From Piscicola geometra (lineage: Eukaryota > Annelida > Clitellata > Hirudinida > Piscicolidae): a stretch of 64,000 nucleotides of DNA. Positions within the stretch are counted from its first letter, which is position 1. Every line of letters begins with the position of its first letter. Below the pieces are notes generated by a model. The model ran no database searches, was not told the origin of the DNA, and worked only from the letters and a program-made list of their open reading frames with translations. The stretch covers positions 1,179,001-1,243,000 of the forward strand of contig OX030957.1 in the NCBI GenBank assembly GCA_943735955.1. The letters are read 5' to 3'. Both the position numbers and the translations under genes were made by a program. This document shows positions 1 to 12,524 of the stretch, in pieces.

Positions 1-717
1 TTTTTGTAAATAATTAAAATAGTTTTAATTTATCAATTAGCATATAATGGGTTTTTCCTAAAACCTTCACGAAAAAAATATTGTTTAATTTCTTAAATAA
101 ACTCAAGTGCAAAAACAAAAAAAAACTACTGGGCTCAAAGACTGGTAGAATAGGACTGGAGATGAGATAAGCTCTGTGAAAGGCCCGTAATGGCTTCTTG
201 ATGTTTATCTATAGCGTCTTTCACGCGGTCAAGCCAAGCGTTAAAATGATAAAATTAAACGTGGTCAAAGAGGCATGCAAGAAAAAAAAAGTTTACTAAA
301 TATTGCAAATAATATATAAAACGAATAAGATAAAAAAGTATGTTAAAAGCAGTATATTCAAAAAACGTCTACACGATTAAAGCAATCATTCAATAGCACC
401 AATAAGAAGCTATTCAACCTTAATGAGAGCCTCGTTAACAAGAGGTAGAAGGCTTTTTTGCACAAATGAGCCAACAATAAATTGTGCTGAATGCTTGCCC
501 ATACGTCTCCAAAAGCATTTTTAATTAATACTCATGCCATTTCGTACATTCTAGAATAAAATCCCATCACATCATTTCGATATAAAATTATAATAATTGT
601 TATTTGGTTTAATTATAATTAAACCAAATTTTCGCTTCGATGCTTTAAATTATCATACTTTTGAGTGCAAACTCTACTGAATCAATCTTCCCGACATCAC
701 ACTTCTGTTCTCAACAG
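1..717. other. intron or upstream part of the ankyrin gene
   Basis: AT-rich DNA ending in a clear splice acceptor (ttctcaacag) at 717. No exon recognised. It is most likely the intron before the first visible ankyrin exon, so the rest of the ankyrin-repeat array lies to the left of the window. Confidence 0.6.
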
Positions 718-3700
718 TTCGGCTACACAGCACTGCACCAGGCTTCTCAACAGGGACATATTTCCGTCGTCATGCTCCTCCTCAAACACAACGCCTCTCC
801 CAACGTTCTGTCGCAAGTGAGTAGATTGAACTTCTGTTACCACTAAAACTAAATCATGCTATCATTTTCTTATTCATAAAAACTATGAAATATTCTTTTT
901 GTCTAGTCGGGCCTTACTCCGCTCTCAATAGCCGAGAAGATGGGATACATCTCGATAGTGGAGATGCTCAAGAAGGTGACAGAGATGAAGGTGGATGAGG
1001 TAGATGCAACTCCAGGCGGAATGAAGACAACTGGAAGAGAAAAGTGTCCAGTTCTTATTCCCGAAGCAATGCACGAATCAAATATGTCAGATTCTGACGA
1101 AGAAACAGGTTTTAATTTGGTTTAAAACAACTTTATTTTATGAAATTGTTGCTTAGAAAATAAAAAAAGTTTTCAATATGTAATTAAGTATTTTTTTCTA
1201 GTTTGAAAATCACCCGATGCAGGAAATGAAGACTCCATGGACTTTTTCCACTGCCTTGGAGCGGATTATAAGCTGCAAGATGACTCAATAAGCGTTGTTA
1301 AGGTACTTGTGCAGTTTTTCAAAAATTCAAATTAATAGCTTGGTTTAATACTAAATTAAGGTAAAATTCTTAAACACAAATACATTTCGTCATATAGTTA
1401 AGTTAGTGTGAACTAGATATCGAATCATCTTTAGTATCATCATAATCGTCTTTATCATCTTTGTTTTTATTGATGAAAATCTAAATTATTGGCCCTCCGA
1501 AAGTGGTAAAAATCAACTTTCAAATGATTCACCTAGGAAGAAAAGGAGATGTATGAGTCCACGACTACTCAGCACACCACAGCGCCAAAGTCTCACTCTG
1601 AACAGGATGATTTCATGTCGATAAGTGGCTCCAACACTTTTCATCAAACACCTTCACATGTGAGAATAAATATTAAAATTTTATTTCGTTTTGATGCGCA
1701 ATTTTACAGGATCAAAAGCTAGCTTGGTAAACACGTGCGACTTACGCCATTAAAGTGTTCTATCAATCATACTTTATTAAATCACATGTACAACATTTCA
1801 AACTATTACCACCGCTTTCAGCAAAGCACCACGTTAGCAGTGACAGCTGCAGAAAAATCCCGCATGTGCAACAGTTTACCGCCCGGTCAGTCAATCTCGC
1901 CCATCCGACCCAGCCTCTCCGAAGCTGACTGCCACCTCTTCGTGCCGCCCTCTGCCATGTACTACGCTGGTGAGCGCTCATCGATGTCTTTATTGGAAGT
2001 GATATTTGGGAAAAGTATTTTATTTAAATATTTAGCTCCATTCAAAACCAAGACTTTTGCTTAATTAGCTTTGATTTGCTATAATGAATAATTCTCCCAC
2101 ATTCACCAGGCCAGCAAACATTCACAAGCGTTTCAGCTGACAATATTACCGTTGCAAAGCACAAACTAACTGGGTTCGTTTCATTACATGAATTTATTGT
2201 GAATACCAAATTTAATTTAATTTTCTAATTTAACTTTTTTTTGCAATCTCAGGTCCATGATGAAATGGAAAAGGTGAGAAAGATTGTCTAAAGCTTAATC
2301 CCTTTAAAACATCAAAACGATCGAATAAGCAAATTTTTCTCAATTTTGAATAAATAAATAAATAAATATGCAGTCCAATTTGCCTGAAAATGCTTTAAAT
2401 GTTTTCACATTCTTTCAGCTTTCTGGTGAGCTTCATGATCGACGCGAGAGGAGGGGCCATGCAGGGCTCCAGGAGGTCTGGAGTGAGGCTCATTGTTCCA
2501 CCGAACAAAGCCTGCATGCCCACCAGAATCACCTGCAAAGTGGTGAAAACGGCTAGTCTCTTTTGCCCTCCTCCCCTCATGGAAGGAGAAGCTCTTGCTA
2601 GCAAGATCCTGCAGATGGGGCCTGTCGGCACCAAGTTTTTAGGGTCAGAAGATTTTAAAATTGAATAAAGTTGAAACGTTTGAAAATTTAATCAGTTAAA
2701 AAATCATCGATTTTGGCATTCAATATTCCTTCATAGGCTTAGTTTTAATTAAACGATCAGACAAAATCAGTTGTCATCACTTCAAACACAACAGTCCCAT
2801 CGTCATCGAAGTGCCTCACTTTGCGGCAATGAGAGGAGGCGACAGAGAAGTGGTGGTGCTCCGTTCAGACTCAGGAGACATCTGGAGAGAACACGTTTTG
2901 CAAGCCACTGAAGAAGCCATCCACGAAGCCCTCAACGGATCCTTCAATGGTGTGTGCGTCTTGTATTTTCGAAAATGGGGAAAATAATATTTGTTAATGT
3001 AAAAGTTTATTGGTATTTTACTGAATATAAAGTTCACAAAAACTTGTGAATCACTAATAAAATTATTTAGCAAGTGTAATCAAATAATATATTAATTATA
3101 ACTCGAATATTCTAGATATAGGCAGCACGGAAGAGATGGAGGCTAAGAGGGTTGTGCGAATCCTCACGACTGACTTTCCACAGTACTTCGCCATCATCAC
3201 ACGGTTTGTCAATTTACAATTTACACTCAATATACCACATTAAAGTTATCTGCATTGATTTTCTTCTGAATAATAAATTTTTAATCGCTTCTTAACAGGT
3301 GCAAGCAGGAGGCGTGCATAGTGGGTTCTGAGGGAGGAATTCTGTCTTCCTCAGTAATTCCGCAAGTGCAAGCGGTCTTTCCTCCTGGAGCCCTTCTCAA
3401 AAACATCAGAGTAGGTCTTCAAGTAAGTGTCGATGTTTTTTCCATTATCAACTTTTTACACATACTTTTTTTATAATTGAAGCATAATTAAATAAAAGTT
3501 TAATAATTTAAATGAATACCCTTTTCATGAAAGGTTCAGCCAGTGTACCCTGAGGTGGTATGCAGGCTGGCAGGAAACAGAGTGGTCGTCAGTCCCATAG
3601 TCACGCTGGAGCCTCGTCGAAGGAAATTTCACAGGGCTATTACCCTCACTATACCCATGCCAGGTCCCCCACAGAAGGAAGACGCCCAAGGCAGTCCTGA

Positions 3701-6700
3701 GACGCCCAGTCTGCATCTGCTGTGCAGTATCACCGGTAAGAATCGTAAGTGTTCACTACTCGTTACTTATCTTTACACTTTTTCAGTAACACTATAATAC
3801 ATTCATTTCATGCTTGCTTTAGAGCTTTTAACTATATAAATCTAAGAATTAGTGTTTTCAGCTTCTTTAAGAGTGATTGAAAAATGCTGAATTTCCTATT
3901 TTAAAGCATACTTGATATTCTGTCCAATGTAATAGAAGAATTTCTTGATTATTTCGATGCTTACTGAAATTTTGGACGTGATTTTTTGATTGACTCTGAG
4001 CTTAAGTAATTAGTTTTATTTTGCTGATTCTTTTTCAATGAGATTTCATTTTCATCTTTTTTATATGTTAAGAGTTTCAATATTTTTTTTTGCTTTTATA
4101 ATATAATTTTTCTTCAAGAATTTAGAAAGCTGTCACGTTTTTGAGTTTTCAAAACTCAATAATTCTTTGCAAGTAAAGTTTAGATTATTAGTTTTTTCAT
4201 TTAAAAAGATATTCTTTGGAAAAAATATTTGTCTGCAGAGCCTTAAAAAGCGTTTAAAAATCTTTATTAATTAAATATTAGACGCCTATTAAAGAGCGAT
4301 TCAAGAAACAACTTGCCTTAAAAATGATATTATTAATTTTAAAAAGAGTAAAACATATAAGAAGACTATTTGCTCTTCCAGCTACACCAACTGACACAAC
4401 ACCCCAACGTCTCAGGGGGCACTTCACCCTCCCAGTGGGAAGACATCACAGGCACCACTCCTCTCACCTTCATCGACAACACCATCACTTTCACCACGTC
4501 AGTCTCTGCCAGGTCGGAATGATTCTTAAAGTTAAATATACGCACTTTGTTTTTGAAGGATTTTGTAACGTTTTATTCATAAACCTTGTGCATCAAACGC
4601 ATGCAATTTATCCCTGTTTGTATCACATCCTAAACACAAATTACTTTTTAAAATTCTTTTTTATTCTTTGTTAACTTCCAGTACTGATAATTTTAAAAAT
4701 CCAAAATATTTGCATGCAGCTTACGTAAGTGAATTCATGTACGGCATACAAAACATGCACTCGAAATGCGATCGCGACATCGATCATTCGCGCTGCATTT
4801 GCCAAGTCTTTTTCGAACCTCCTGCCTTTAATGCTGTTTATGTCACATTTAAATAATGTAACACTGCTACCAATGTCACTTCGCATGCAAAAAACTAGGA
4901 CTAATCAATATTTAAGCACCGAAAGAAATAAATGTTTTTAACAAGGTTTTAAAAAATTTATTTTAATCTAGTAAAACAATGCATTTCAAATCAGCGATGA
5001 CTTCACTACACACAGATTCTGGTTGATGGACTGCCACAGTTCAGTATCTACCGCACGCTTGGCAACTGAGCTGCATCGAGAAACAATCGTTGTTCCCTAC
5101 ATTGTCCGATTTGTGATCTTCGCCAGACACCACACGCAGAATGAGGCCCGTATCAGGGTGGTGTGTACTACCGAAGAGAGAATTGACAAGAACCTTGAAA
5201 ACAAAGAGAAATATGTTGAAGTGGCCCGCAGTCGAGAAGTTGAAGTGCGTTGTCAACGAGTTTCAATTCTCTTTTTTGAATTTTCGTTTCAAATATAAGA
5301 TTTATTTGAATTTTTTATAATTGAGTTTAAATATTTTAATTTAACTTTATAAACGTCTTATTAATTCAAATTATCATCTTCAATCTAAACTGTTTATATT
5401 TTTATTTTATAGATTCTTGACTCGAAGCAGTTGTACATTGAAATGATAGGAAATCTGTGTCCCATAGTGAAAGCGGGAGAAAAACTCTCGTTTGACTTCA
5501 AACCTTTTTCAGAAAGCCGGTAATTTTTATAAACTTTTTTTTAGAAACAATTCAATTGTAATCAAAATTATTTCATCCTACCACAATCCTTAAGTTGTTT
5601 CTTTTAATCTGAATAATTATGTAAAACAGCATTTTTATTTACTAATTTATTTATTCTTTCTTTTCGCAGGTTTCAGTTCACAGTAAGAATCCGAGACGTT
5701 CATCAAGAACTGTTTGGCAGAATAGCCTTTGTCTTAGTGCCGAGAGACGCTCGCAGTAACATTCTGGTAGCTCCAGTGTGCAACCTAAACATCGTGCTTC
5801 CGAGTGCAGTTCACCGACTGAGGTCCAAGGAGAGTGCTGATGAAACAGCAAGGATTCTGCAGAGAATGAGTGGTTTGTGGTTGGGTAGATGCTTTTTGTA
5901 ATAATGAATAGTTTTTTTCGAATAGAGAATAGTGAGCCTACTATCTCATTACTTTGCATTATACTATTGTGCGAAATAACTTTGAAAAATGCAAAATAAA
6001 GTCATTGAATCTTTTTTCTTGTAGGCTGTGAGTCGATGAAAGACTCTTTGATGAGTTCTTCTCTCGGATCCTCTTCTCACCAGGTTCAATCCGATGCTTC
6101 TTTCGAAGACCAGGAACTCTACAAGGTTGGACAAGTTTTTCTTTTGTCTGTTTCATTGCTTACCATCAAGTTTCAAAACATTTAATTGACCCTACGCCTT
6201 TTAATAATGTTGTTGAAGAATTCGAATTCTTTTCTTGATGCAACGTGGAGTGAGCCTGGATCCTGCGAGTCTAAAGATATCGGTGCGCTTTGAATTAGAC
6301 ATTTTTTTATCCTTATCTTTTTATTTTTGGAAAAGTTTCGAAGTTACTTTTTTCCTATTTCTTAAGTCAATATTCATTCATAATTATTTTAAAATTCCAC
6401 TTTAGCATGACTTAAAATGCATCCAACGTTACTAAAACAGTAGAAAACGACCAGACTTTATACGATGATCTGCTGACTCCTGTGATAGAAGAGCAAGAAA
6501 GATCTTGCGAAGAAACGTCGTCGGAGAAGCTGAAAGGTTTCAAAAGAGAAGCCGATGATGTGAACGGTGAAGGGTCGTCAGAGCTGGCTGGAGCAGAGCA
6601 TAGTGTAAAAAATGACGTGGGTGGTGATGATCAAACTCCTGTGAACCGAACTGTGGAAGGTGAGTCTCAAATCAAAATAGGAAAAAAATGTAGTATAATT

Positions 6701-8734
6701 TTTATATAAACAAACGAAGAACACACCATTGAAGTTAACAATCGTTCTTGATCTTAAAGATGGACAAGAGCACAACGAAGGATCTGCTCACAAAACTGCT
6801 CCAAAAGCCCACGAAAGACTATCTTCCCACGGCACTCCCAGAAAAACTTCGTCATCCCACCAGAAACAACTCCTTAAAACCTCGCATTTCACCAAAAGCA
6901 AAACCATCAAACAGATCAGCGACAACCTTAGCGCATGTAAGCAAGGTTCGTGGTGCTTTCGAATTATAAATTCTAATGCAAAAACGAATGAATGAGTGAT
7001 TGTCTTTTTCCAATATTTTAACCCATTAACGCATGACTCAAAGGAATTAATTAATTTTTCTACAGTTTATTGAAAAACTGATTCTAAAAAATAAAATCAA
7101 AAAATAAGTCTGAAATATTTTATGCAAAAAAAGTTATGATGAAAATAAAAAATGTCCTTAAAAAAGGACACTATGCGTTGCTACTGACGGTAATCACGAT
7201 TCGTGGTAGATGCTGAAGCACTCTAAATGTGAAGCTACATTACATTTAAGACATTTTTCTGCATTTTCTTTCCACATTGCTTGCATCTTTTTTGCCCATC
7301 TTCAATTTGACCAACAAAATGATCTTATTAGTTTGGATACCACTGATACACCAAGGCCTAAATCGTTGTTGCACTCTTCTGATGCTCCTTGATATGGGTT
7401 TATCAAATAACCAAGCCTATTATTCAGACGCCAAACTGTATACCAAAACCTTATGGGTTTCCCTCTGCTAAGTTCTTTTGATGAATGCCTTCCATAATAT
7501 GGCACCATTGATTCATCAATCGCCAAATGACATTCTTTGGGCTAAAACTTGTGAAATCTTTCATTCATAGCATCAAATAATGGACGCACTTTGGCCATTC
7601 TGTCTAACTTATTAATTTTCTCATTGTCATTGCAATGAAAATATCTTAATAATTATTCAAATCTGTTGACAGTCATAGCATTGCTTACAGATAGATTGCG
7701 TCCATGGTCACTTTGTTCGCAGTACATCCTGCGGTTTGCCAAAGGAACATAGCCTGAAAGAATGAGTATAGGCTATACTTATGCTTTCAGGTTTGCTCCT
7801 TTGGCAAACCGTAGGATGTACTGCGAACAAAGAGACAATGTGCACAACCTAGCTATACTGTATAGCTATCAACTTGATGACTGTTACATAAAAAATTAAT
7901 TAAACAATGTGAGGGAAGACATGTTTTAAAATTTTGATTTGTCGTTAGAACTATTAGAACTGTATCTGCTGAGAAGAAATCATTGTCATCTTCCAAAATA
8001 CTAATGACTTCATGAAGAACGAATCTGAAAATAATTGTTTTTACCATCTGTATTACTGCATAGTGTCCTTAAAAAAGGACACTCAATAAAACACAGTTTT
8101 TGGAAATAATATTACATGTAAAATGAAATTTATTTTAAAATAAGATATAAGAATGAATAACAATGGAATAATATTATAAATCATAAATGGTAGACATTAA
8201 ATAAAATTATAACTAACTTTTTTTCATGAGCCATGACAAAAACACAAAAAATTTAGTTATCGCCTTGAAAAATCAGAATATCGAAACAATTTATCAATTT
8301 CAAATCAAAAAAATTTTTTTTTTAAAGACTTCAGTTTATATAAGACAGGATTAGTTGCAAAGATAATAAATATAATCAAGATAACTATTATAAAAAAAAC
8401 TTGTTATTGCTGTCCTTAAAAAAGGACAGTATGCGTTAATGGGTTAAGTCTACAATTTTTTTAGAAACCATAGACAAATTTATTTTTTCTTTGGAGTTTG
8501 ATTATTAATTAAATTTATAATACTTTAAATTTATTTTTATTTATCAAAAAAGCCCCAATCGATGAAATGACAGCATAACTCTTTTAACAGATAAAGAAAG
8601 ATCAAAAACCGATCACAAAAAAAGGTAAATCTCAGAATTAATAATATGAAAAATATATTTTTCTAAATTAAAGAATCATTTTAAAAGTTTACGTTTAAAT
8701 AACTTTTCTTTTTACAAATTGCAGAAAAACGTGA
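718..8734 (+). CDS. ankyrin, 3' part: last ankyrin repeats, two ZU5 domains, UPA domain, short tail
   Basis: Ankyrins link membrane proteins to the spectrin skeleton. Exons: 718-816, 907-1108, 1223-1302, 1537-1659, 1822-1969, 2110-2173, 2253-2273, 2419-2643, 2795-2949, 3116-3203, 3299-3422, 3534-3735, 4416-4512, 5016-5244, 5413-5519, 5670-5872, 6025-6125, 6219-6282, 6441-6659, 6760-6936, 8591-8624, 8725-8734. All phases close (923 aa to the stop). The first two exons carry ankyrin repeats ([26 protein letters not shown]). ZU5-1 follows ([36 protein letters not shown]), then ZU5-2 ([42 protein letters not shown]), then UPA (RFWLMDCH through VCNLNIVLP). The tail after UPA is Ser/Glu/Lys-rich and about 220 residues long, and no death domain is visible. 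The gene is partial on the left. The domain order is seen directly. The assignment as the animal's ankyrin (ANK/unc-44 type) rests on family knowledge and is very secure; the last two tiny exons are less sure. Confidence 0.95.
7194..7660 (-). pseudogene. piggyBac transposase fragment, broken
   Basis: Read on the minus strand, this stretch carries the conserved C-terminal part of a piggyBac (DDE_Tnp_1_7) transposase: [17 protein letters not shown], then [13 protein letters not shown] and [14 protein letters not shown], then DLGLGVSV, and finally a Cys/His finger (CKQCGKK ... [13 protein letters not shown]) ending at 7194. An in-frame TAG follows HKF at about 7546-7548, and a one-base frameshift interrupts the zinc finger near 7238. 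The N-terminal half is missing or unrecognisable. It is a dead copy. Confidence 0.9.
7711..7832. repeat. 50-bp foldback hairpin inside the transposon
   Basis: Arm 7711-7760 is the near-perfect reverse complement of arm 7784-7832, with one substitution and a few differences near the loop; the loop is about 23 bases. It sits in the part of the piggyBac element where the N-terminal transposase half would be expected, so it may be a second, nested foldback insertion. Confidence 0.9.
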
Positions 8735-11179
8735 AGGGAGATTAGGAATATGAGAACTTCAATTTTCTATTATCTCAATTCAATTTTTAGACTTAAAGTA
8801 CACTAAAACATGTTTTAAAATTTTTGTTCATGCGCCACCTGAAATCCATTGATATTTCAATTTAATTCAACGGTTTTTTAGGTCATTACGAAAACAATAA
8901 ATTTATCATAAGATCTTTAGTGTATAAGTCACCTAAATCTGTTTCACTAGGCATTTATTTAATTAAACATTATAGTTAAGAAAATTTTAAAATTTAGATA
9001 TGTAATTACTGTGTTGTGACACAGAATACTGCATGAGATTTCCATTCCCTTCTCATTAATCAGGTAACTTCTGTCCCGCATTGAAGCATCCTCAATGCCA
9101 GGGGTTGTTGAAGCGGTGGAGTATTCATAACGGAGCCTTATCTCTTCATTTGTGTCACACTAGCACCATAATAATTATCGTTTTGTTATCTATACTATTT
9201 ATAATTTTTCACTTTTTAATTACATTTTTTTGAGAAAATTATCCGATTTTGAAATTAAAGTTGAACAGCTTTTGACATAAGATATTGAACAATTTTAAAG
9301 CTCTTTATATTAACAAAAATCTTATAACTTTTGAGTTTATAGGTTTGTTTGTGATAGAAACTCAATTAATAATAAGCTTGTAGCTAGCACTTTTTTTGGT
9401 TTTCAATGAATTTTCAAGTAATTAAAAATAATATTTTCAATTGCCTTCCTAAAGTGTGTGTGGTGAATGTAATAACTGTTATAAGCTATCTTGATAACCT
9501 CAAAAACTCCACATGTTTTTGCTAGACGCTTAAATCCATTAAAATTACTCAAAAATTGTAAATAACCTTTTGGAGTTAATCAGTCATGAATTCTTCTCGC
9601 TTCTTGGTAATTTGGAACGCTTCAAGTTACTATTATACTGTGAAAATTTCCGTATCTGCTAATCAATATTTCAATACCTATTTAAATATAAATTGTTTTT
9701 GCCTTTTTTTGATTATATGATTTGTTTTTTTAAAGCAAAGATTACGAATTCTATATGTTTATTTTAGTACTTTTTGCTCACCATGCTCCAATAGAAGAAA
9801 TTATGTATTTTTATCTGTTTATAACTAGAATATTTAAAAATCACAGTAATTGGGCATGGTCCACTAAACAATTTATCTTTCAGCCCCCGTTGTCAGCATT
9901 CTTTGACTATCTCACTGACACCTCATCAAGGTGTCACGTATGAAGTTCTGATGCATCAACCAATTTTGCAGTTTGGATTAAATTAGTTGAGTCATATTAC
10001 CATAAAAAAAATTTCAACATGTAAAGTAATTAATTTAATATGTTAAAATATGAACCTTGAATTTTTAAACTGAAAAAGTCTGAGGGGTTGTTTTAATTTC
10101 TTGTCGCACGCTCAAGCATTTTTTAGGCTACCATCTCTATGCTTTATCAAACTGAAAATGTTTTTACAAAGTAAATTTTGTATTCAAGATAGAAGAATCA
10201 TTTTTTACAGTTCCATTTTTCTTTGGTGATCATAACATTTTACATTTCATTAATTATTAACTTATTTTGGACTCTTAATATTTTTATATCTTCAAATCAA
10301 AGATAAAAATATTAAATATTTAAGCAAAATTATTAGTTTTTTCCTAAATCTATTTGACAATTTCATTAAATTTCACGCCATAAAGGCGGCATGTCATTCA
10401 AATGTTTGATTTCTAATGAAGCTTGCAGTGGCGTATGTCTCATGATCATTCTTGCTGATCTTTTTAGTGTTTTTTTATAAATTATAATTAATTTATTTTT
10501 TCATTTCCGTCCAAGTTTTGATATTAAGTTTTTCAAGATAAGTGAACGTGTAATACTTTAATTTTTGATGTGTTTATGCGTTTTTATGCTCAGTTTTTAG
10601 GACGGTAAATTCAGGATATTCCTTTGAAATATCAATTGTTACTTTTACTGATCTTCAGATCAAATCACTTTTTTGAATTTTATAATTTGATATGTAAATA
10701 TACATTTTAATTTTTCAATGTTTCATTCCCAAGAAAAGCGCCTCTGATGCAGTTTTTTCTATCCAAGCGCTGGTTTAAATCAGTAGCGATCCGAAATGAT
10801 TTTTATTATTTCTCATCCATAAACGCATAATGTGTTGATTTAAATTAATTTTCACTAATTTTTAAATAGGTTAGTTTCGTTTGAAACTTCAGAAGTTAGA
10901 TATTATTAGTAAGAACACTTGATTTCAACTTTTAACAGTGTCTTGTTAAGCGTATTTTGAACTACTGTGTCGGTATGATGTTTTGTGTTTTAATGCTTTT
11001 TCCTTTCTTCGTTTATTGCAAACAATAACTCAACAAATGTTTTTCTATCAATAAAAAATAAAATAAATCTATGTATTTGTTCATGCCTTCATAAAGTCTG
11101 GGACTTCAATTGAGCGCTTCATTCATAGTCTTAGAGTTCAGGTGCGACAAATCACTGCCGCTAACTCACACGCCTTAAA
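8735..11179. other. intergenic region, ankyrin to calmodulin-like
   Basis: AT-rich, no convincing coding exon on either strand. It holds the ankyrin 3' untranslated region, a structured inverted-repeat patch at about 9015-9160 (listed separately) and, next to 11180, the 5' untranslated region and promoter of the calmodulin-like gene. Confidence 0.6.
9015..9160. repeat. structured inverted-repeat patch
   Basis: Ends are inverted copies: TGTGACACA near 9016 pairs with TGTGTCACA near 9151; GAATACT near 9024 pairs with AGTATTC near 9119. In the centre GCATTGA and TCAATGC form a hairpin with a 7-base loop (about 9078-9098). The patch is visibly richer in G+C than its surroundings. It could be a small inverted-repeat transposon or a structured RNA gene; I do not recognise a known RNA. 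Confidence 0.55.
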
Positions 11180-12524
11180 ATGGTAAGAGAAATTTTAATA
11201 TACATATTTCCCTAATTTTTTTATTTATTTTAAAGACAAATAGTTTGAGATTTTATACAAAAACAAAATGTAATATTAATTAATCCTATTTTCACATTAA
11301 ATAATATTTTTTATTTTCCAGAGTGCAAAAGAGAATGGTAAGAAAAGAGTGATTAAAACTTTGAAAACATTTAATTTGATAAAAAAATGATAAAAACTTA
11401 ATGATAAAACATTTTATCAATTTGAAGGATGAATAAAAATAAATTTAATATTATATTAAGCTTTGAGTGATAACAAGTATTACCAAAATACTTCTAATAT
11501 ATATATTTTACACTTCTAGACATCCGAGAATGTTTTATGCTGTTCGACAAGGATGGTGATGGCCAAATCGCAAGCCAAGAGCTGGGCACAGTAGTGAGGT
11601 CTTTGGGTCACAACCCTACAGAGTCAGAAGTGGAAGAGATTGTTAAGAATATGATAAGTGAGTTAGTTAAAATTGATGTTTTAAAGTAATTTGTACAAAA
11701 TTGATGGCTGAGCGCTTTTGTTCGCTTCTAAACGGCGCTATACAAATAATTAGTGATATAATTGAGTAATGACTTTTAATAAACTAACCCTAAAAGTTCA
11801 AATGATTTTGAGTTTGACTTGCTTGAATAGTTTTTTTCCAGTATAGTTTTGAATGACTTTTTTTCTGACAGAACGTATACTTTGGAAATGTATTTGAGTC
11901 TTTGAAACAATCCAGAAAAGAGTTCGTTCAGCGTGCAAGACCTGATGCAGGTGATGGCTCGCTTCTCGAACAACCCTCGCAACAAAGAAGACGAGATTAG
12001 AGAGGCTTTCAAGGTCTTTGATAGGTACGTCATGCGAGGGTTTAGTCCATTTGAAGAATAACTAGAAGAGGAGCAAGCAATCGAAAATAATTTGTTTATT
12101 TTGTGATACTGGATGCATGATGGATCATTGATTAAGTGGAAAAGTTGATTAAGAAAAAGTGTGAACAATTCATCACATAATGTAGTATAAGCCAAAGCTT
12201 TTTTGAAGCTCCATTAACAAACCAACCCAATGCAGAGACAACACCGGCTTTATCGCTGCCGCCGAACTTCGTCACGTTCTCACCAACATCGGAGAAAAGC
12301 TGTCAGAAAGGGAGGTCGACGAGATGATCAGGGAGATGGCTGTTGACAATGAAGGCCTAGTAAATTATGAAGGTGAATGGAGCTTGGTTAAATTGGTTGA
12401 GTAAATTGGTTTTAAATTATTATAATGCCTGTAAGCCCTTTTTTATATTTATTTAAATTTTTATCGAAACATTATTAATTAACCCAATTAATTTTCAGAT
12501 GTTGTTGGACTCATGTGTGCTTGA
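11180..12524 (+). CDS. calmodulin-like EF-hand protein
   Basis: Calcium sensor of the calmodulin superfamily, 142 aa (calmodulin is about 149). Exons: 11180-11182 (only the ATG), 11322-11337, 11520-11657, 11916-12024, 12236-12372, 12499-12524; phases close. An exon carrying just the initiator ATG is typical of calmodulin genes. EF-hand 1 is canonical ([12 protein letters not shown]). EF-hand 2 has lost its calcium ligands ([12 protein letters not shown]). EF-hand 3 keeps most ([12 protein letters not shown]). EF-hand 4 lacks the first aspartate ([12 protein letters not shown]). The region [20 protein letters not shown] is close to calmodulin. The short N-terminus (MSAKEN) replaces calmodulin's longer first segment. 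It is probably a diverged calmodulin paralogue rather than calmodulin itself or a myosin light chain. Confidence 0.9.
11708..11752 (-). repeat. dispersed short repeat with TATAGCGC core
   Basis: Lies in a calmodulin-like intron. On the minus strand it reads TATAGCGCCGTTTAGAAGCG followed by a second AGCGC block. It resembles the copies at 17239-17272, 28261-28330 and 42040-42085. Confidence 0.5.

Larger units (their letters stand above)
7022..8443 (-). mobile_element. decayed piggyBac-type DNA transposon
   Basis: Lies in the ankyrin intron 6937-8590. It is flanked by TTAA on both sides (7018-7021 and 8444-8447), the piggyBac target site. It has perfect 13-bp terminal inverted repeats, CCCATTAACGCAT (7022-7034) and its complement (8431-8443). 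A 16-bp palindrome, gtccttaaaaaaggac, occurs at 7154-7169, 8065-8080 and 8412-8427; the last lies 3 bp inside the right terminus, like the internal repeat of piggyBac. The interior holds transposase remnants and a foldback hairpin. The element is non-autonomous now. Confidence 0.93.

Noticed and set aside
4381..4415. Earlier acceptor for the ankyrin exon at 4416
   Set aside because: Using the AG at 4380 puts the exon in the wrong frame; the AG at 4415 gives the conserved [14 protein letters not shown] reading in phase.
11776..12195. 139-codon minus-strand open frame
   Set aside because: Antisense to calmodulin-like exon 11916-12024, which has a strong family match on the plus strand.
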